Below, piece by piece: positions 1 to 11,457 of a DNA stretch of 64,000 bases (position 1 is its first letter; each line of letters begins with the position of its first letter). The DNA lies in NCBI RefSeq assembly GCF_018390735.1, contig NZ_JAHBCL010000001.1, positions 186,001 through 250,000 of the forward strand, in the 5' to 3' direction. The DNA comes from Fusibacter paucivorans (GTDB taxonomy: Bacteria > Bacillota > Clostridia > Peptostreptococcales > Acidaminobacteraceae). The notes under the pieces were generated by a model. It was not told the DNA's origin. It was given only the letters and a program-made list of their open reading frames with translations, and did no database searches. A program made the position numbers and the translations under genes.

Positions 1-209
1 GTCTTTAGTGCCGAAACAGCCGATGGATTAGGCATGTGCTGATCATTGAGCAATGTGCCGTCTAAATCGACGCAGACCATCTGATATTGATTTTCTGTTT
101 TATTTTCTGCATTATTTACGATCGTTTTTGCTGCGGTATGCTCTATCACTTCTTCCACCGTATTTCCTGCTGTGCTGTTTAAAGGTTCTTCGGCATTGAT
201 TGCTTCCAT
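1..209 (-). CDS. HAD-family (Cof-type) phosphatase, 3' truncated by window edge
   Basis: Only the first 69 codons are inside the window. The motif VDLDGTLLND (residues 47-56) is HAD motif I; Asp48 would be the nucleophile and Asp50 the general acid, typical of Cof-type sugar-phosphate phosphatases. The ATG at 209 is chosen because AAGGAG (215-220) lies just before it; an in-frame ATG at 239 has no such site. Unusually, about 45 Glu/Asn/Thr-rich residues precede motif I, whereas Cof proteins normally begin a few residues before it. The gene starts 38 bp past the licT stop on the same strand, so it is probably the last-read visible gene of the beta-glucoside operon. The substrate cannot be told. 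Confidence 0.75.
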   Translation of the reverse strand, partial: MEAINAEEPLNSTAGNTVEEVIEHTAAKTIVNNAENKTENQYQMVCVDLDGTLLNDQHMPNPSAVSALK

Positions 210-247
210 GGCTGCTCCTTTCGACTGAACTACTTCCATGCCATTGA

Positions 248-1120
248 TCACTTTTTGAGACTTTGAATCACTTTTTCAATGTGGACAATTAAGTAAGTAA
301 GCTCTGCATGATTGATTTCAAATTGGTGTACCTCATGGGCATATTTCTGAATTTTCTGCGCACAGGCATACGATTCCCTGTACTGTGATGAAATCATGAC
401 AAAAAGCTTTTCATCGGCATCATCTTTTGCTGAATCTTTCGCTTCACCCAGATCATTGTTCTTTTGACTGCTGATGATCCGCTGTGCAAAGAATTTTAAA
501 TGTGTGACCAGCCGCTGGTAATAAAGCGAATCTTCATCAAACTCAATATGGTAATGGTATTTCATAATACTTAGTGTATCCTGAATAATTTTGATCATCG
601 TCACGACATTCGGCATCGCTTCACCGAGCTCGGCATTGACGATGTGCATCGCAATTGAGGCTGCTTCTTCGTCGGGGAGTTCGATATGAAGGTTTTTTTC
701 AATAGCCTCAATGGCCTTAACGCCGACTTTGTATTCTTCGGTGTAGAATCGCCGTATTTCCCATGACAGCGGATTACTGATGGTTAATCCCTTTTCAATG
801 CGTTCTACTAAAAAGTGAATATGGTCCGTTAATGTCAAGTAGATATTTTCATTTAATTCGCATCCGAGATCTCGTTTGGCCATGGCAATGATAGCTTCTG
901 ATATTTCAACATATTTAATCGGCAAATCCCGTATCAGTTTTTTTAGTTTTCGTGAGACTTCCTGATCTTCCAAACGAAAAATGCGCTCTACTTTGTGATT
1001 GTCCAGAATATCGCCGATCTTCTTTTTAAAAGCAAGTCCAGATCCAGTTACCACCACTTCGTTTGTATCTCGATCTATGGCGATAACGGCATTATTATTT
1101 AAGATTTTCTTAATTTTCAT
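248..1120 (-). CDS. licT: LicT/BglG-family transcriptional antiterminator
   Basis: 290 residues, the family length. An RNA-binding CAT domain (1-55) is followed by two PTS regulation domains: PRD1 (about 70-170) and PRD2 (about 175-285). The regulatory histidines are visible: His100 (LTDHIHF), His159 (AMHIVNA), His207 (LVTHLKF) and His280 (LIVHIEK). The first three fall at the positions known from Bacillus LicT; the fourth is shifted about 11 residues by an acidic, Lys-rich insertion at 220-237. The ATG at 1120 is used because a GGTGG site precedes it and the CAT domain begins there; a 32-residue upstream extension has no support. The protein should bind the RAT at 4780-4808 when beta-glucosides are present and let transcription pass the overlapping terminator. 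Confidence 0.93.
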   Translation of the reverse strand: MKIKKILNNNAVIAIDRDTNEVVVTGSGLAFKKKIGDILDNHKVERIFRLEDQEVSRKLKKLIRDLPIKYVEISEAIIAMAKRDLGCELNENIYLTLTDHIHFLVERIEKGLTISNPLSWEIRRFYTEEYKVGVKAIEAIEKNLHIELPDEEAASIAMHIVNAELGEAMPNVVTMIKIIQDTLSIMKYHYHIEFDEDSLYYQRLVTHLKFFAQRIISSQKNNDLGEAKDSAKDDADEKLFVMISSQYRESYACAQKIQKYAHEVHQFEINHAELTYLIVHIEKVIQSLKK

Positions 1121-1272
1121 GCAACCACCTTTTCCGCTATTTTGGGACATCCTTTTCACGATTATCACATGCCGAACGGCACGGAAGACACTCTCAATAA
1201 TCATACCCCTCCGCACCGTTTTTTACCATCCTTTGGTGGCATCTGAAAATATACCATGCCCACATTACTTCA

Positions 1273-3174
<1,902 letters not shown>

Positions 3175-3206
3175 CTAAACTCCCTAAGGATAACTATTTT
3201 GCTTTA

Positions 3207-4646
<1,440 letters not shown>

Positions 4647-4693
4647 CTAATTGCTCTTTTGAAATTGCTTTACTTTCTCACAATACGTTTTAA

Positions 4694-4709
4694 TTGTTTG
4701 GCCAAACAA
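4694..4709. promoter_or_regulatory. 16-bp perfect palindrome in the bgl leader
   Basis: TTGTTTGGCCAAACAA is a perfect palindrome between the leader terminator and the bglA ribosome binding site. It does not match the usual CcpA cre pattern well. It could be an operator or an RNA hairpin in the leader; the sequence alone does not decide. Confidence 0.45.
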
Positions 4710-4727
4710 CTTTGATTAAAAAAAGCA

Positions 4728-4785
4728 ATAAAAAAAGACCAAAATGTCATTCAACGGTCTAAACGTGAATAACAATTCTGGTCTT
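4728..4785 (-). terminator. LicT-controlled leader terminator
   Basis: Read leftward, AAGACCA (4779-4785) pairs with TGGTCTT (4735-4741) and is followed by a run of T. The 5' arm shares bases with the 3' end of the RAT, so RAT folding and terminator folding exclude each other, as expected for BglG/LicT antitermination. Confidence 0.85.
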
Positions 4786-4808
4786 GCCTGATTCAACAGT
4801 AACAATCC
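4780..4808 (-). promoter_or_regulatory. Ribonucleic antiterminator (RAT) site for LicT
   Basis: On the minus strand this 29-nt element begins GGATTGTTACTG and ends CAGGCAAGACC, which matches the RAT consensus of the BglG/SacY/LicT family almost base for base, including the GGATTGTTACT and GGCA conserved blocks. It overlaps the terminator immediately downstream. Confidence 0.92.
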
Positions 4809-4833
4809 AACATTATGTTTGATTTGTGATACA

Positions 4834-4862
4834 ATACTACCACGTCGATTTTTGCTTGTCAA
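4834..4862 (-). promoter_or_regulatory. Sigma-A-type promoter of the bgl operon
   Basis: On the minus strand TTGACA (4857-4862) and TAGTAT (4834-4839) are separated by exactly 17 bp. The RAT starts about 25 bp downstream of the -10, so the transcript would carry the whole switch. Confidence 0.8.
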
Positions 4863-4927
4863 TAGGATGTACTAAAAAAAATGCATGCTATTATGTTCAT
4901 CTTTCGCACACTTTAAAACCTCTCCGA

Positions 4928-5776
4928 TTAACACCCTCGAAAAAAGTTTTGATAAATCTGAATATTTTCCAGTTCATGATACGCTTTTAAAACAACGGGA
5001 TCACAGTCAAAATCGTATATCTTAGCACCCTCAATGGCTAAGAGAAATGGCGAATGCGTCGCCATGATGATTTGACATCCAAAGTAGCGAACCGCCTCTT
5101 CAATCAGCTTTTTAAGTTCAAGCTGAAGCTTTGGTGAAAGGCTGTTCTCCGGCTCGTCCAAAAGAAAAAGCGCATCATCTTTCAGCCTTTCCGTGAAATA
5201 GCGAAAAGCATTTTCTCCATTGGAATGTGTTCTAATATTCGCGGCAAGATTATCGCGAACATATCTCGACTGCGTCTTGCGGCGCGATTCATTAACCTGT
5301 TTTAGGCGATCGTAATCTTCCAGCGACTGCATTTGAAATTTTGCGTATTTCGCATCAAGATATTCATCAAACATCGATTCACGTCTGTGATCAATTCCTA
5401 AATTGGCATTTCGTATGTTCAATGCATAGTCAAAGACATCGTCACTGGTGACAATAGCGCTTCCTTCGGGTATTTTCGCCTCAACTTCAAGGCGATAAAA
5501 ACACATTGTCAAATAATTTTCGAAAAAGTTCGTCCGATTGTAAACGGCACTGCGATTTAGTTTTAATTTTTCAGCGATAATATTCAATGCCGTCGTCTTG
5601 CCGGAACCATTGCCGCCATAAAGGATTGTAATGGGTTCAAAATCAAGCTCCAACGGCTCATCGGAAGCCAATACCTGAAAGGGGTAGAATGTCGTGTAGC
5701 AGTTCCGAGCCACTGACATAAAAAAGTTGAATTCCTGATCTTTGCTCGGAAAAACGAATTTTTCTAAATAACGCAC
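4928..5776 (-). CDS. AAA-type ATPase of the predicted-ATPase (AAA_21-like) class
   Basis: 282 residues. Walker A is GGNGSGKT (54-61), an ABC-like signature NGENAF lies near 188, Walker B is FLLDEPENSLSP with Asp207-Glu208, and the switch histidine is His241 in ATHSPFLL. This is the SMC/RecF/ABC ATPase core with only a short insertion between the lobes and no nuclease, helicase or membrane domain. Such stand-alone ATPases (COG3910-like) are common in Bacillota but their role is not known. It follows the XRE-cupin gene by 14 bp on the same strand, so the two are likely co-transcribed. Function is left open. Confidence 0.8.
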   Translation of the reverse strand: MRYLEKFVFPSKDQEFNFFMSVARNCYTTFYPFQVLASDEPLELDFEPITILYGGNGSGKTTALNIIAEKLKLNRSAVYNRTNFFENYLTMCFYRLEVEAKIPEGSAIVTSDDVFDYALNIRNANLGIDHRRESMFDEYLDAKYAKFQMQSLEDYDRLKQVNESRRKTQSRYVRDNLAANIRTHSNGENAFRYFTERLKDDALFLLDEPENSLSPKLQLELKKLIEEAVRYFGCQIIMATHSPFLLAIEGAKIYDFDCDPVVLKAYHELENIQIYQNFFRGC

Positions 5777-5790
5777 GATAGCCTCCTGTA

Positions 5791-6342
5791 CTAGGCCGGA
5801 TAATAATTAATAATTGTCGCTTTTAAAACAGCCTCACCTGCGGCAAGATAGCTATGCGGCACTGATGCATCGAACTTAATGCTCTCTTCCGGCTCAAGCC
5901 GATAGATTTCACCGTTCAGCGTCAGTTCCAAACTGCCGCTTAATATCATGATATACTCTTCACTCTTTGAAGCATGTCCGATAGATTGATGCGTTTCACC
6001 GGGATCCAGTTCAATTTGGAACCATTCAAAATTGCGATTTGGCGTATTGGGATAGTAGCAGTACAAGCGGTAATGATCCCTTTCATCCAACTGCATGCCA
6101 GCGCTTTCTTTCGTCATAACTTGCGCTTCCGGCTGATAGAATTCCAGCAAAACTGTGTAGGGAACTTTAAGACCGTTGGCAATTTTCCACATGGTATTAA
6201 CGGTCGGATTCGTCGTGCCCTTTTCGATGTGAAACAACATGACTTTACTGACGCCGCAAAGCGTTGCCAGCTGTCCTAAGCTGAGGTTGCGCTCCATGCG
6301 CAAACGCTTTAAGTTATCTGCTACAATTTGATTAATTTCCAT
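5791..6342 (-). CDS. XRE-family regulator with C-terminal cupin
   Basis: 183 residues. The N-terminal 65 residues form an XRE helix-turn-helix (LGQLATLCGVSKVMLFHIEKG). Residues about 105-182 are a cupin of the MmsR/PuuR-type (ELDPGETHQS, EEYIMILSGSLELTLNGE, PHSYLA), a likely small-ligand sensor. AAGGAG precedes the ATG. It is divergent from the HD-domain gene at 6544, with repeated TTAACG sequences between them that are candidate binding sites. It probably regulates itself, the ATPase and the HD gene. Confidence 0.9.
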   Translation of the reverse strand: MEINQIVADNLKRLRMERNLSLGQLATLCGVSKVMLFHIEKGTTNPTVNTMWKIANGLKVPYTVLLEFYQPEAQVMTKESAGMQLDERDHYRLYCYYPNTPNRNFEWFQIELDPGETHQSIGHASKSEEYIMILSGSLELTLNGEIYRLEPEESIKFDASVPHSYLAAGEAVLKATIINYYPA

Positions 6343-6390
6343 GTGATCTCCTTTTGATTGACATCTATATTTAACATATGTATAATATAT

Positions 6391-6512
6391 TTAACGATTT
6401 AGCCAACACTTATCGTGCGTTATTGTATCATTAAATAAAGCTTTACGCTTGCTTGTGCCATGCAGATCATTTAACGAACGTTAACGATATTATAACGCGC
6501 TTTTTATTAACG
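6391..6512. promoter_or_regulatory. Divergent regulatory region with repeated TTAACG boxes
   Basis: TTAACG occurs at 6391, 6471, 6481 and 6507, and the copies at 6471-6484 form an inverted pair (TTAACG-AA-CGTTAA). These boxes lie between the XRE-cupin gene and the HD gene, so they are plausible operators for the XRE protein. This is inferred; no binding data are available. Confidence 0.5.
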
Positions 6513-6543
6513 TACAAGATGATATAACCACAAGGAGGTTTTC

Positions 6544-7095
6544 ATGTTCACTAGAGATGAAGCACTGGCATTACTCAACAAGTATAATCAAGAACCTTTT
6601 CACATTCAACACGCCCTTACCGTCGAAGGCACGATGCGCTATTTTGCAGAAAAGCTAGGCTACGGTGACGACATCGAATTCTGGGGACTGGTAGGGCTCC
6701 TGCACGATATCGACTTTGGCAAATGGCCCGAAGAACACTGTCAGAAAGCGCCGGAGCTGCTTGCTGAAATCAATGCACCAGAATCACTCGTCCACGCAGT
6801 TGTCAGCCACGGTTACGGTATTTGTGCTGATGTTGAACCCAAGCATCAAATGGAAAAAGTCCTCTTTGCCACCGATGAATTAACAGGACTTATTGGTGCC
6901 GCTGCACTAATGCGCCCTTCAAAAAGCTGTTCCGACATGGAGCTGAAATCACTGAAAAAGAAATTTAAGGACAAGCGATTTGCCGCCGGCTGTGATCGCG
7001 AGATCATTAAGCGGGGCGCCGAAATGCTCGGTTGGGAACTTGATGACCTTATGAATCAAACACTCGATGCCATGAAAAGCCTCGAAAACGCTTAG
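6544..7095 (+). CDS. HD-domain hydrolase-like protein
   Basis: 183 residues with the metal-binding HD superfamily pattern: His23 (IQHALTVEG), His54-Asp55 (GLLHDIDFGKWPEEH) and His84/His89 (LVHAVVSHGYG). These proteins are usually phosphohydrolases acting on nucleotides or related phosphoesters; the substrate here is unknown. AAGGAGG stands 6 bp before the ATG and a strong terminator follows, so it is a single-gene unit. It is divergent from the XRE-cupin regulator, which may control it. Confidence 0.85.
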   Translation: MFTRDEALALLNKYNQEPFHIQHALTVEGTMRYFAEKLGYGDDIEFWGLVGLLHDIDFGKWPEEHCQKAPELLAEINAPESLVHAVVSHGYGICADVEPKHQMEKVLFATDELTGLIGAAALMRPSKSCSDMELKSLKKKFKDKRFAAGCDREIIKRGAEMLGWELDDLMNQTLDAMKSLENA

Positions 7096-7108
7096 AATTT
7101 AATAGGAA

Positions 7109-7153
7109 ACCCGCAGTACGACTCTTTTCAAATCGTCTGCGGGTATTTTATTT
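7109..7153 (+). terminator. Rho-independent terminator of the HD gene
   Basis: ACCCGCAGTACGA (7109-7121) pairs with TCGTCTGCGGGT (7133-7144), followed by ATTTTATTT. The stem is GC-rich with no large bulge. Confidence 0.9.
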
Positions 7154-7241
7154 GTTCTGTTATGGTCTACTATCCTAATATGCCAGAAAGGACACGCCTC
7201 TTATAGATGACACGCCGCAACTTAACTGCTTCGACTAGACG

Positions 7242-7859
7242 CTATTGTGTTTGCAATGCCTTCAAAACATTTTCAAAAAAAGTCAGAAAACCTTCTTCAA
7301 TGGCAACTTGATCTCTGACGCTCTCCTCGAGATCGTAAAAGTACTTGCCGGTCGCCATATCCAACGAAAGGCTATCTATGGGAAAACCATCTTTTCGTAT
7401 AGGGTGCGGCTGATCCGTAATCATAAATGGAGCACTGGCTAAGCTTTCATCCATGGATTCATAAACGTGATCTGAATCGACAATCAGGCATATAGCATTT
7501 CGGTAACATGTCACCAATTGTCCGTACTGCTTCGCAAGACCGCCATAGTAGGCAATCATCTCTGTATCATTTAAAATTTTGCCGCCAACGCGTCTGGTGT
7601 GAACTCCCGGCTGCAATGCCGCTGGCACCCCTTCCAGATACATCGCTGAATCACAGGAAAAAACCGGCATGCCATAAGCTTTATAATACGCTTCTGCCTT
7701 TTGTCGTGCATTCTCAAGCGGCGTCTTACCATCTTCGGGAACATCGGGAATTGAATCACCCATTTCCTTTAATCCAATAATCTCAACTGGCAGCATCTCC
7801 AGTCTGCGCTGCATGGCTTCCAGTTTTGCTGCATTACCCGTTCCGTATAAAAACTTCAT
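7242..7859 (-). CDS. Divergent Ham1/RdgB-like (non-canonical purine NTP pyrophosphatase) protein
   Basis: 205 residues. The N-terminus FLYGTGNAAKLEAM carries the T/SxNxxK substrate motif, and EDGKTPLENARQKAEAYY matches the next ITPase block. Other blocks are altered: the usual DDSG loop reads CDSAMYLEG, PGVYSAR reads PGVHTRRVGG, and the GYDPIF and SHR blocks are not recognisable. It is therefore a distant relative, perhaps a maintenance-NTPase with changed specificity. The ATG at 7859 is chosen over the GTG at 7865 because AAGGAG (7867-7872) is 7 bp upstream of it. It stands alone on its strand, with a 20-bp palindromic motif at 7883-7902 just upstream. Confidence 0.7.
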   Translation of the reverse strand: MKFLYGTGNAAKLEAMQRRLEMLPVEIIGLKEMGDSIPDVPEDGKTPLENARQKAEAYYKAYGMPVFSCDSAMYLEGVPAALQPGVHTRRVGGKILNDTEMIAYYGGLAKQYGQLVTCYRNAICLIVDSDHVYESMDESLASAPFMITDQPHPIRKDGFPIDSLSLDMATGKYFYDLEESVRDQVAIEEGFLTFFENVLKALQTQ

Positions 7860-7882
7860 CTGCACGCTCCTTCAGTCATCAG

Positions 7883-7902
7883 AGGAAATTGCATCATTCC
7901 CT
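7883..7902. promoter_or_regulatory. Recurrent 20-bp palindromic motif, copy 1
   Basis: AGGAAATTGCATCATTCCCT is an inverted repeat of the form AGGnAAT-N6-ATTnCCT. Close copies occur at 44674-44693 and 61493-61512, all intergenic. Here it lies about 24 bp upstream of the Ham1-like start codon. Its binding protein is unknown. Confidence 0.45.
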
Positions 7903-8063
7903 AAATTGATCCCTCACGTCAATCGGTATTATTTTCATAAGACGAAAATTCAACCGATTTCATGAAGCATTAAATTTGAAAGAAGCAATGACCTCAATTA
8001 CAGAATATCCTGAACCTATTATAGGCAATAACAAACAGTGCGTCCAGCATTCTAAGAAGATAC

Positions 8064-9848
8064 TTATAGATTAAATTGAGATACGAGCTTTACCAGTGAT
8101 TCGGCATATCGCTCAGTGGCATCGGCCGTTCTCGAAAGTTCGTGTGCCTTGCCGGTAATATTGTCGATACTGCCTGCGATGTCACCAGCACCTTCTGCAC
8201 TTTCAGAAGTCGCCACTGCTATTTCGTTCATGGCCCTCGTCATCTCTTGAATCACATCGCTTAAATGTACCGCATTATTTCCAAATAACGTAATCATTTC
8301 ATTCAGTTTCTCAGCATCATCCCGATAAACGGATGACGTCGTCAGCATGAGCTCATAGTCTTTTGCTACATTTTTAACCATATAATTAACAAGGTCACCG
8401 GTATTCGCATACATGAAATTGACTGACTCAACAACAGACTGTGTAATGACTTGGATCTGGCTGACGGTATGCTGCGAATGTTCTGCCAGCTTTCTGATTT
8501 CCTCTGCAATAACGGAAAAGCCAAGACCTGCACTGCCCGCCCTCGCCGCTTCTATTGAAGCGTTGAGTGCAAGCAAATTCGTTTGTTCTGTTATTTCAAT
8601 AATTGCTTTTGACAGCTGGTCGATCTGCGCAACCGACTGCGTCGCCTTCTCGGCTTCTGACATCTTATGATGTGCATCTATGATAAAGACCTTACCGTCA
8701 TCTAACGCTTTTTCAATGTTGACCGTTAAATTTACTGCACGCTCACTGATTTCATCAATTGCATGTGTTGCATCTTTCGCTTTATCAGCAATATCTCTAG
8801 CTGATTCAGCAATTTCATATGTTTTAGCGGTGATATCCTGTGAGATCGCCGTGGTTTCTTCCATACCTGCCGCAATTTCTTCCGTCGTCGCTGAAACCTC
8901 TTCAATTTCCTGATTTAAGGTTGCAGTTGCTTCTTTTACTGTCATAGACGATTTTGAAACATGGTCCGCTTCTGTCGCGACACCATGGATAAACTGCTTA
9001 ATTTGCTCAGTCATCTCATTCAGTGTTTTTGCTAAAAGACCTATTTCATCTTTTGATTGAATTGCCACTGCTTTAATGGTAATTTTGCCTTCAGTATCCT
9101 TCTCAAAACCTTTGACGAGTTTGACAATCGGCTCCGTGATCACGCGGCTGAAAATCATCCCCATGAGAATACTGCCGACCATTGAAAAAATAAGCATACC
9201 AATAAGCCCATAAACATTATTTTGAAACTGATGTTTTAATACGGCTTCTCTTGAAGCTACCAGCGCATCAATATCATCGACGTAATTGCCGGTACTGACA
9301 ATCCACTGCCACGGTTCATAATACTTGGAATATGCTCGCTTTGGACTTTGCAGATTGCTGTTGACATCTTCCGGTTTTACCCACATATAATCTGTAAAAC
9401 CGTCGTTTGTGCCATTGATGCTGGCATCAATAATATTTTGAATGAGATAAACACCATTGGGATCTTGTGTATTGATTCGATTGTTGCCTTCATTTTCCGG
9501 TAAAATTGGATGTCCTATTAAAATGCCGTCGGCATTGTCAATCCAAAAATAACCATCGCCGTTATAACGAAGCAATTTTATCGCTGCAATCGCCTCGGCC
9601 TGTGCTTCCTTTTCTGTCATACTGCCAGCTCGAAAAAGGCCATCATAGTATTCGAGGATGCCTACGGCAGTATCGACTTCATTCTTAATCATATGATCAT
9701 AATCGTCGCTAAGCATTTCATGCATTGTCGACAACTGTGTCTGATTCATTGATGCAATATGATGTAAGCTATAAGCACCAATCAGTAAAATAAAAATTGA
9801 CGAAACACTTAATAAAAGCAATTGAATTTTTAACCTTATTTTTTTCAT
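8064..9848 (-). CDS. Methyl-accepting chemotaxis protein with a Cache sensor
   Basis: 594 residues. TM1 (about 8-28), an extracellular sCache_2-type ligand domain (about 35-200, with [15 protein letters not shown] and the [15 protein letters not shown] end), TM2 (about 212-235), HAMP (236-285) and a cytoplasmic signalling coiled coil. The tip [20 protein letters not shown] is followed by [11 protein letters not shown], as in receptors that bind CheA/CheW. AGGAG lies 8 bp before the ATG. No chemotaxis genes are adjacent. The domain class often senses organic or amino acids, but the ligand cannot be read from sequence. It may have a leader of about 260 nt starting from the -10 at 10122-10127. 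Confidence 0.93.
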   Translation of the reverse strand: MKKIRLKIQLLLLSVSSIFILLIGAYSLHHIASMNQTQLSTMHEMLSDDYDHMIKNEVDTAVGILEYYDGLFRAGSMTEKEAQAEAIAAIKLLRYNGDGYFWIDNADGILIGHPILPENEGNNRINTQDPNGVYLIQNIIDASINGTNDGFTDYMWVKPEDVNSNLQSPKRAYSKYYEPWQWIVSTGNYVDDIDALVASREAVLKHQFQNNVYGLIGMLIFSMVGSILMGMIFSRVITEPIVKLVKGFEKDTEGKITIKAVAIQSKDEIGLLAKTLNEMTEQIKQFIHGVATEADHVSKSSMTVKEATATLNQEIEEVSATTEEIAAGMEETTAISQDITAKTYEIAESARDIADKAKDATHAIDEISERAVNLTVNIEKALDDGKVFIIDAHHKMSEAEKATQSVAQIDQLSKAIIEITEQTNLLALNASIEAARAGSAGLGFSVIAEEIRKLAEHSQHTVSQIQVITQSVVESVNFMYANTGDLVNYMVKNVAKDYELMLTTSSVYRDDAEKLNEMITLFGNNAVHLSDVIQEMTRAMNEIAVATSESAEGAGDIAGSIDNITGKAHELSRTADATERYAESLVKLVSQFNL

Positions 9849-10299
9849 ATGTCACTCCTAATTGAAAATAATATCTTTTGAATATGTATACGTATCTTCT
9901 TCAATTGGCAAATCATACAAAAACACGGTTATAACAATCAATGCTTTCAAGTCTATTTAAAAATGCTGTTAGCGGTGATATAAACTGGATATTTTCTTAG
10001 ATAGATTACTAGATGTTTTGATAGAAATATTTACGGCAATCACTATTGGCAAGAAATGAATCTCCGATGACACCAAAACCGTCTTCACAGAACGAGCTTC
10101 CTTATATATCGGATTGTATACATTATACCATGAAGATTGTTTCTCGAAAATCATTTGTTAAACAAAAGACGAAACGCACACATTTGTGATCATCTCGTCT
10201 TTTATTTAGTACATTACTCAAGCGTTTCAATAGTCTGTTCCGCCAATGTCGGCAACTGTCAACTACCTTACCATAATCATTCCCCCGCTTTGCTTTTAC
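9849..10299. other. Gene-poor spacer upstream of the chemoreceptor
   Basis: This 451-bp stretch holds a minus-strand extended -10 (TGG then TATAAT at 10122-10127) that could start the chemoreceptor transcript, and a terminator at 10164-10203. A 61-codon open frame at 9969-10154 begins upstream of that -10, has no ribosome binding site and no recognisable similarity, so it is not annotated. Nothing else was seen. Confidence 0.4.
10164..10203 (-). terminator. Terminator of the catabolic operon
   Basis: AAAAGACGA (10164-10172) and TCGTCTTTT (10195-10203) form a perfect 9-bp stem. It lies about 100 bp past the stop of the ketopantoate-reductase-like gene, the last gene of the leftward operon, and can act in both directions. 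Confidence 0.75.
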
Positions 10300-11325
10300 C
10301 TAAAGAAACGGTGACTGTGGAAAGCGTGACAAATTAGCCATTTCATAGGCCAAAGTCTTTCCTTCAATTGCTTTTACAACAGATACGACGGTATCGTTGT
10401 AAGGCGTTTGAATGCCCACTTTTTTACCGGCATCACAAATGTAGCCATTAATCATGCTGATTTCTGTCTTTCGTCCTTTTTCAAGATCTTGCAGCATGCT
10501 CGCCTTGGCAGGTCTCAAGTCTTTTAATATGTCGTAGAAAATTCCCTGCGATTTATCAAAAGCTGCCTTTGAACTGAGATCGCCCATGGCCGTCATATCC
10601 TGATTTCTAAACGGCGGCATTTTATAGCCTAGTGCACGGCACACTGCAACGGCTTCATTTGCGATATGGCTCATGCAGGCGCTCGCCTTAGCATTATCGA
10701 TAATATCACCAAAAGTACAGCCCAGCGATGCAGACATGCCGCTCCAGCAGCTGTTGAACATGACTTTCAACCATCGTGCACCCATCAGATTATCCGTTAC
10801 CTCAACGCCGCCCATTACTTCCAGCGCCGCAGCGACTGACTTAATGCGCGCATCAATATGTCCGTCGATTTCACCAATTTCAAACAACACTTTGCTTTTC
10901 GTAATATCCTGCGTCAGTTCTGAAACACCGGGCTCTTTAAACGTAGCTCCCCAGAGAATCGTTCCGCCAACCGTGCGCTTTTCGCCAATAACTGCCGCAA
11001 CACTTGGCTCCGGCACGCCATTTTGAAGGGTGCAGACGGTACTCTTCTCATGTAGGTAGGGCAGCATTTTGGCGAGGACTTCATCATTCGCCGTCTGCTT
11101 CGTCATCAGAAAGACGAGATCATAGGTTCCTGTCATTTCTTCTGGTGTAATGGCTTTGACCGGTACTGTCAGATCGGCACACAGTGTTACCTTTGCACCG
11201 GATTCATTAAGCTTATCAACATGTGCCTTATAGTTGTCAATCATGATGACGTCAAGTCCGCCTTTGCTGAGATAGGCACCTAAAACGGTTCCCATTGCGC
11301 CGCAGCCGTATATGGCAATCTTCAT
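10300..11325 (-). CDS. Ketopantoate reductase (ApbA/PanE) family oxidoreductase
   Basis: 341 residues. GCGAMG (7-12) is the NADP-binding glycine motif at the start of a Rossmann fold, and GARWLKVMFNSCWS is the KxxxN catalytic block that starts the helical C-terminal domain. An AAGGAGT site precedes the ATG. It is the distal gene of a leftward run with GntP permease, thiolase, BKACE and SDR genes. In that setting it more likely reduces a keto acid from the catabolic route than makes pantoate. The pathway role is inferred from neighbours only; no panB or panC is nearby. Confidence 0.85.
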   Translation of the reverse strand: MKIAIYGCGAMGTVLGAYLSKGGLDVIMIDNYKAHVDKLNESGAKVTLCADLTVPVKAITPEEMTGTYDLVFLMTKQTANDEVLAKMLPYLHEKSTVCTLQNGVPEPSVAAVIGEKRTVGGTILWGATFKEPGVSELTQDITKSKVLFEIGEIDGHIDARIKSVAAALEVMGGVEVTDNLMGARWLKVMFNSCWSGMSASLGCTFGDIIDNAKASACMSHIANEAVAVCRALGYKMPPFRNQDMTAMGDLSSKAAFDKSQGIFYDILKDLRPAKASMLQDLEKGRKTEISMINGYICDAGKKVGIQTPYNDTVVSVVKAIEGKTLAYEMANLSRFPQSPFL

Positions 11326-11457
11326 TTAAATTACTCCTTTCAGATAGTACACATTTAAGAAAAGTGTATCATTACCTTTCGTTAATCCTTAACGACAAAT
11401 GGTACCTTTTCATTTTCCCGAAAAATTGACATGCGTTTAAAACGCGTTTCCAATCCG

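Noticed and set aside
9969-10154. 61-codon open frame on the minus strand
   Set aside because: No ribosome binding site, starts upstream of the best promoter and shows no recognisable protein pattern.
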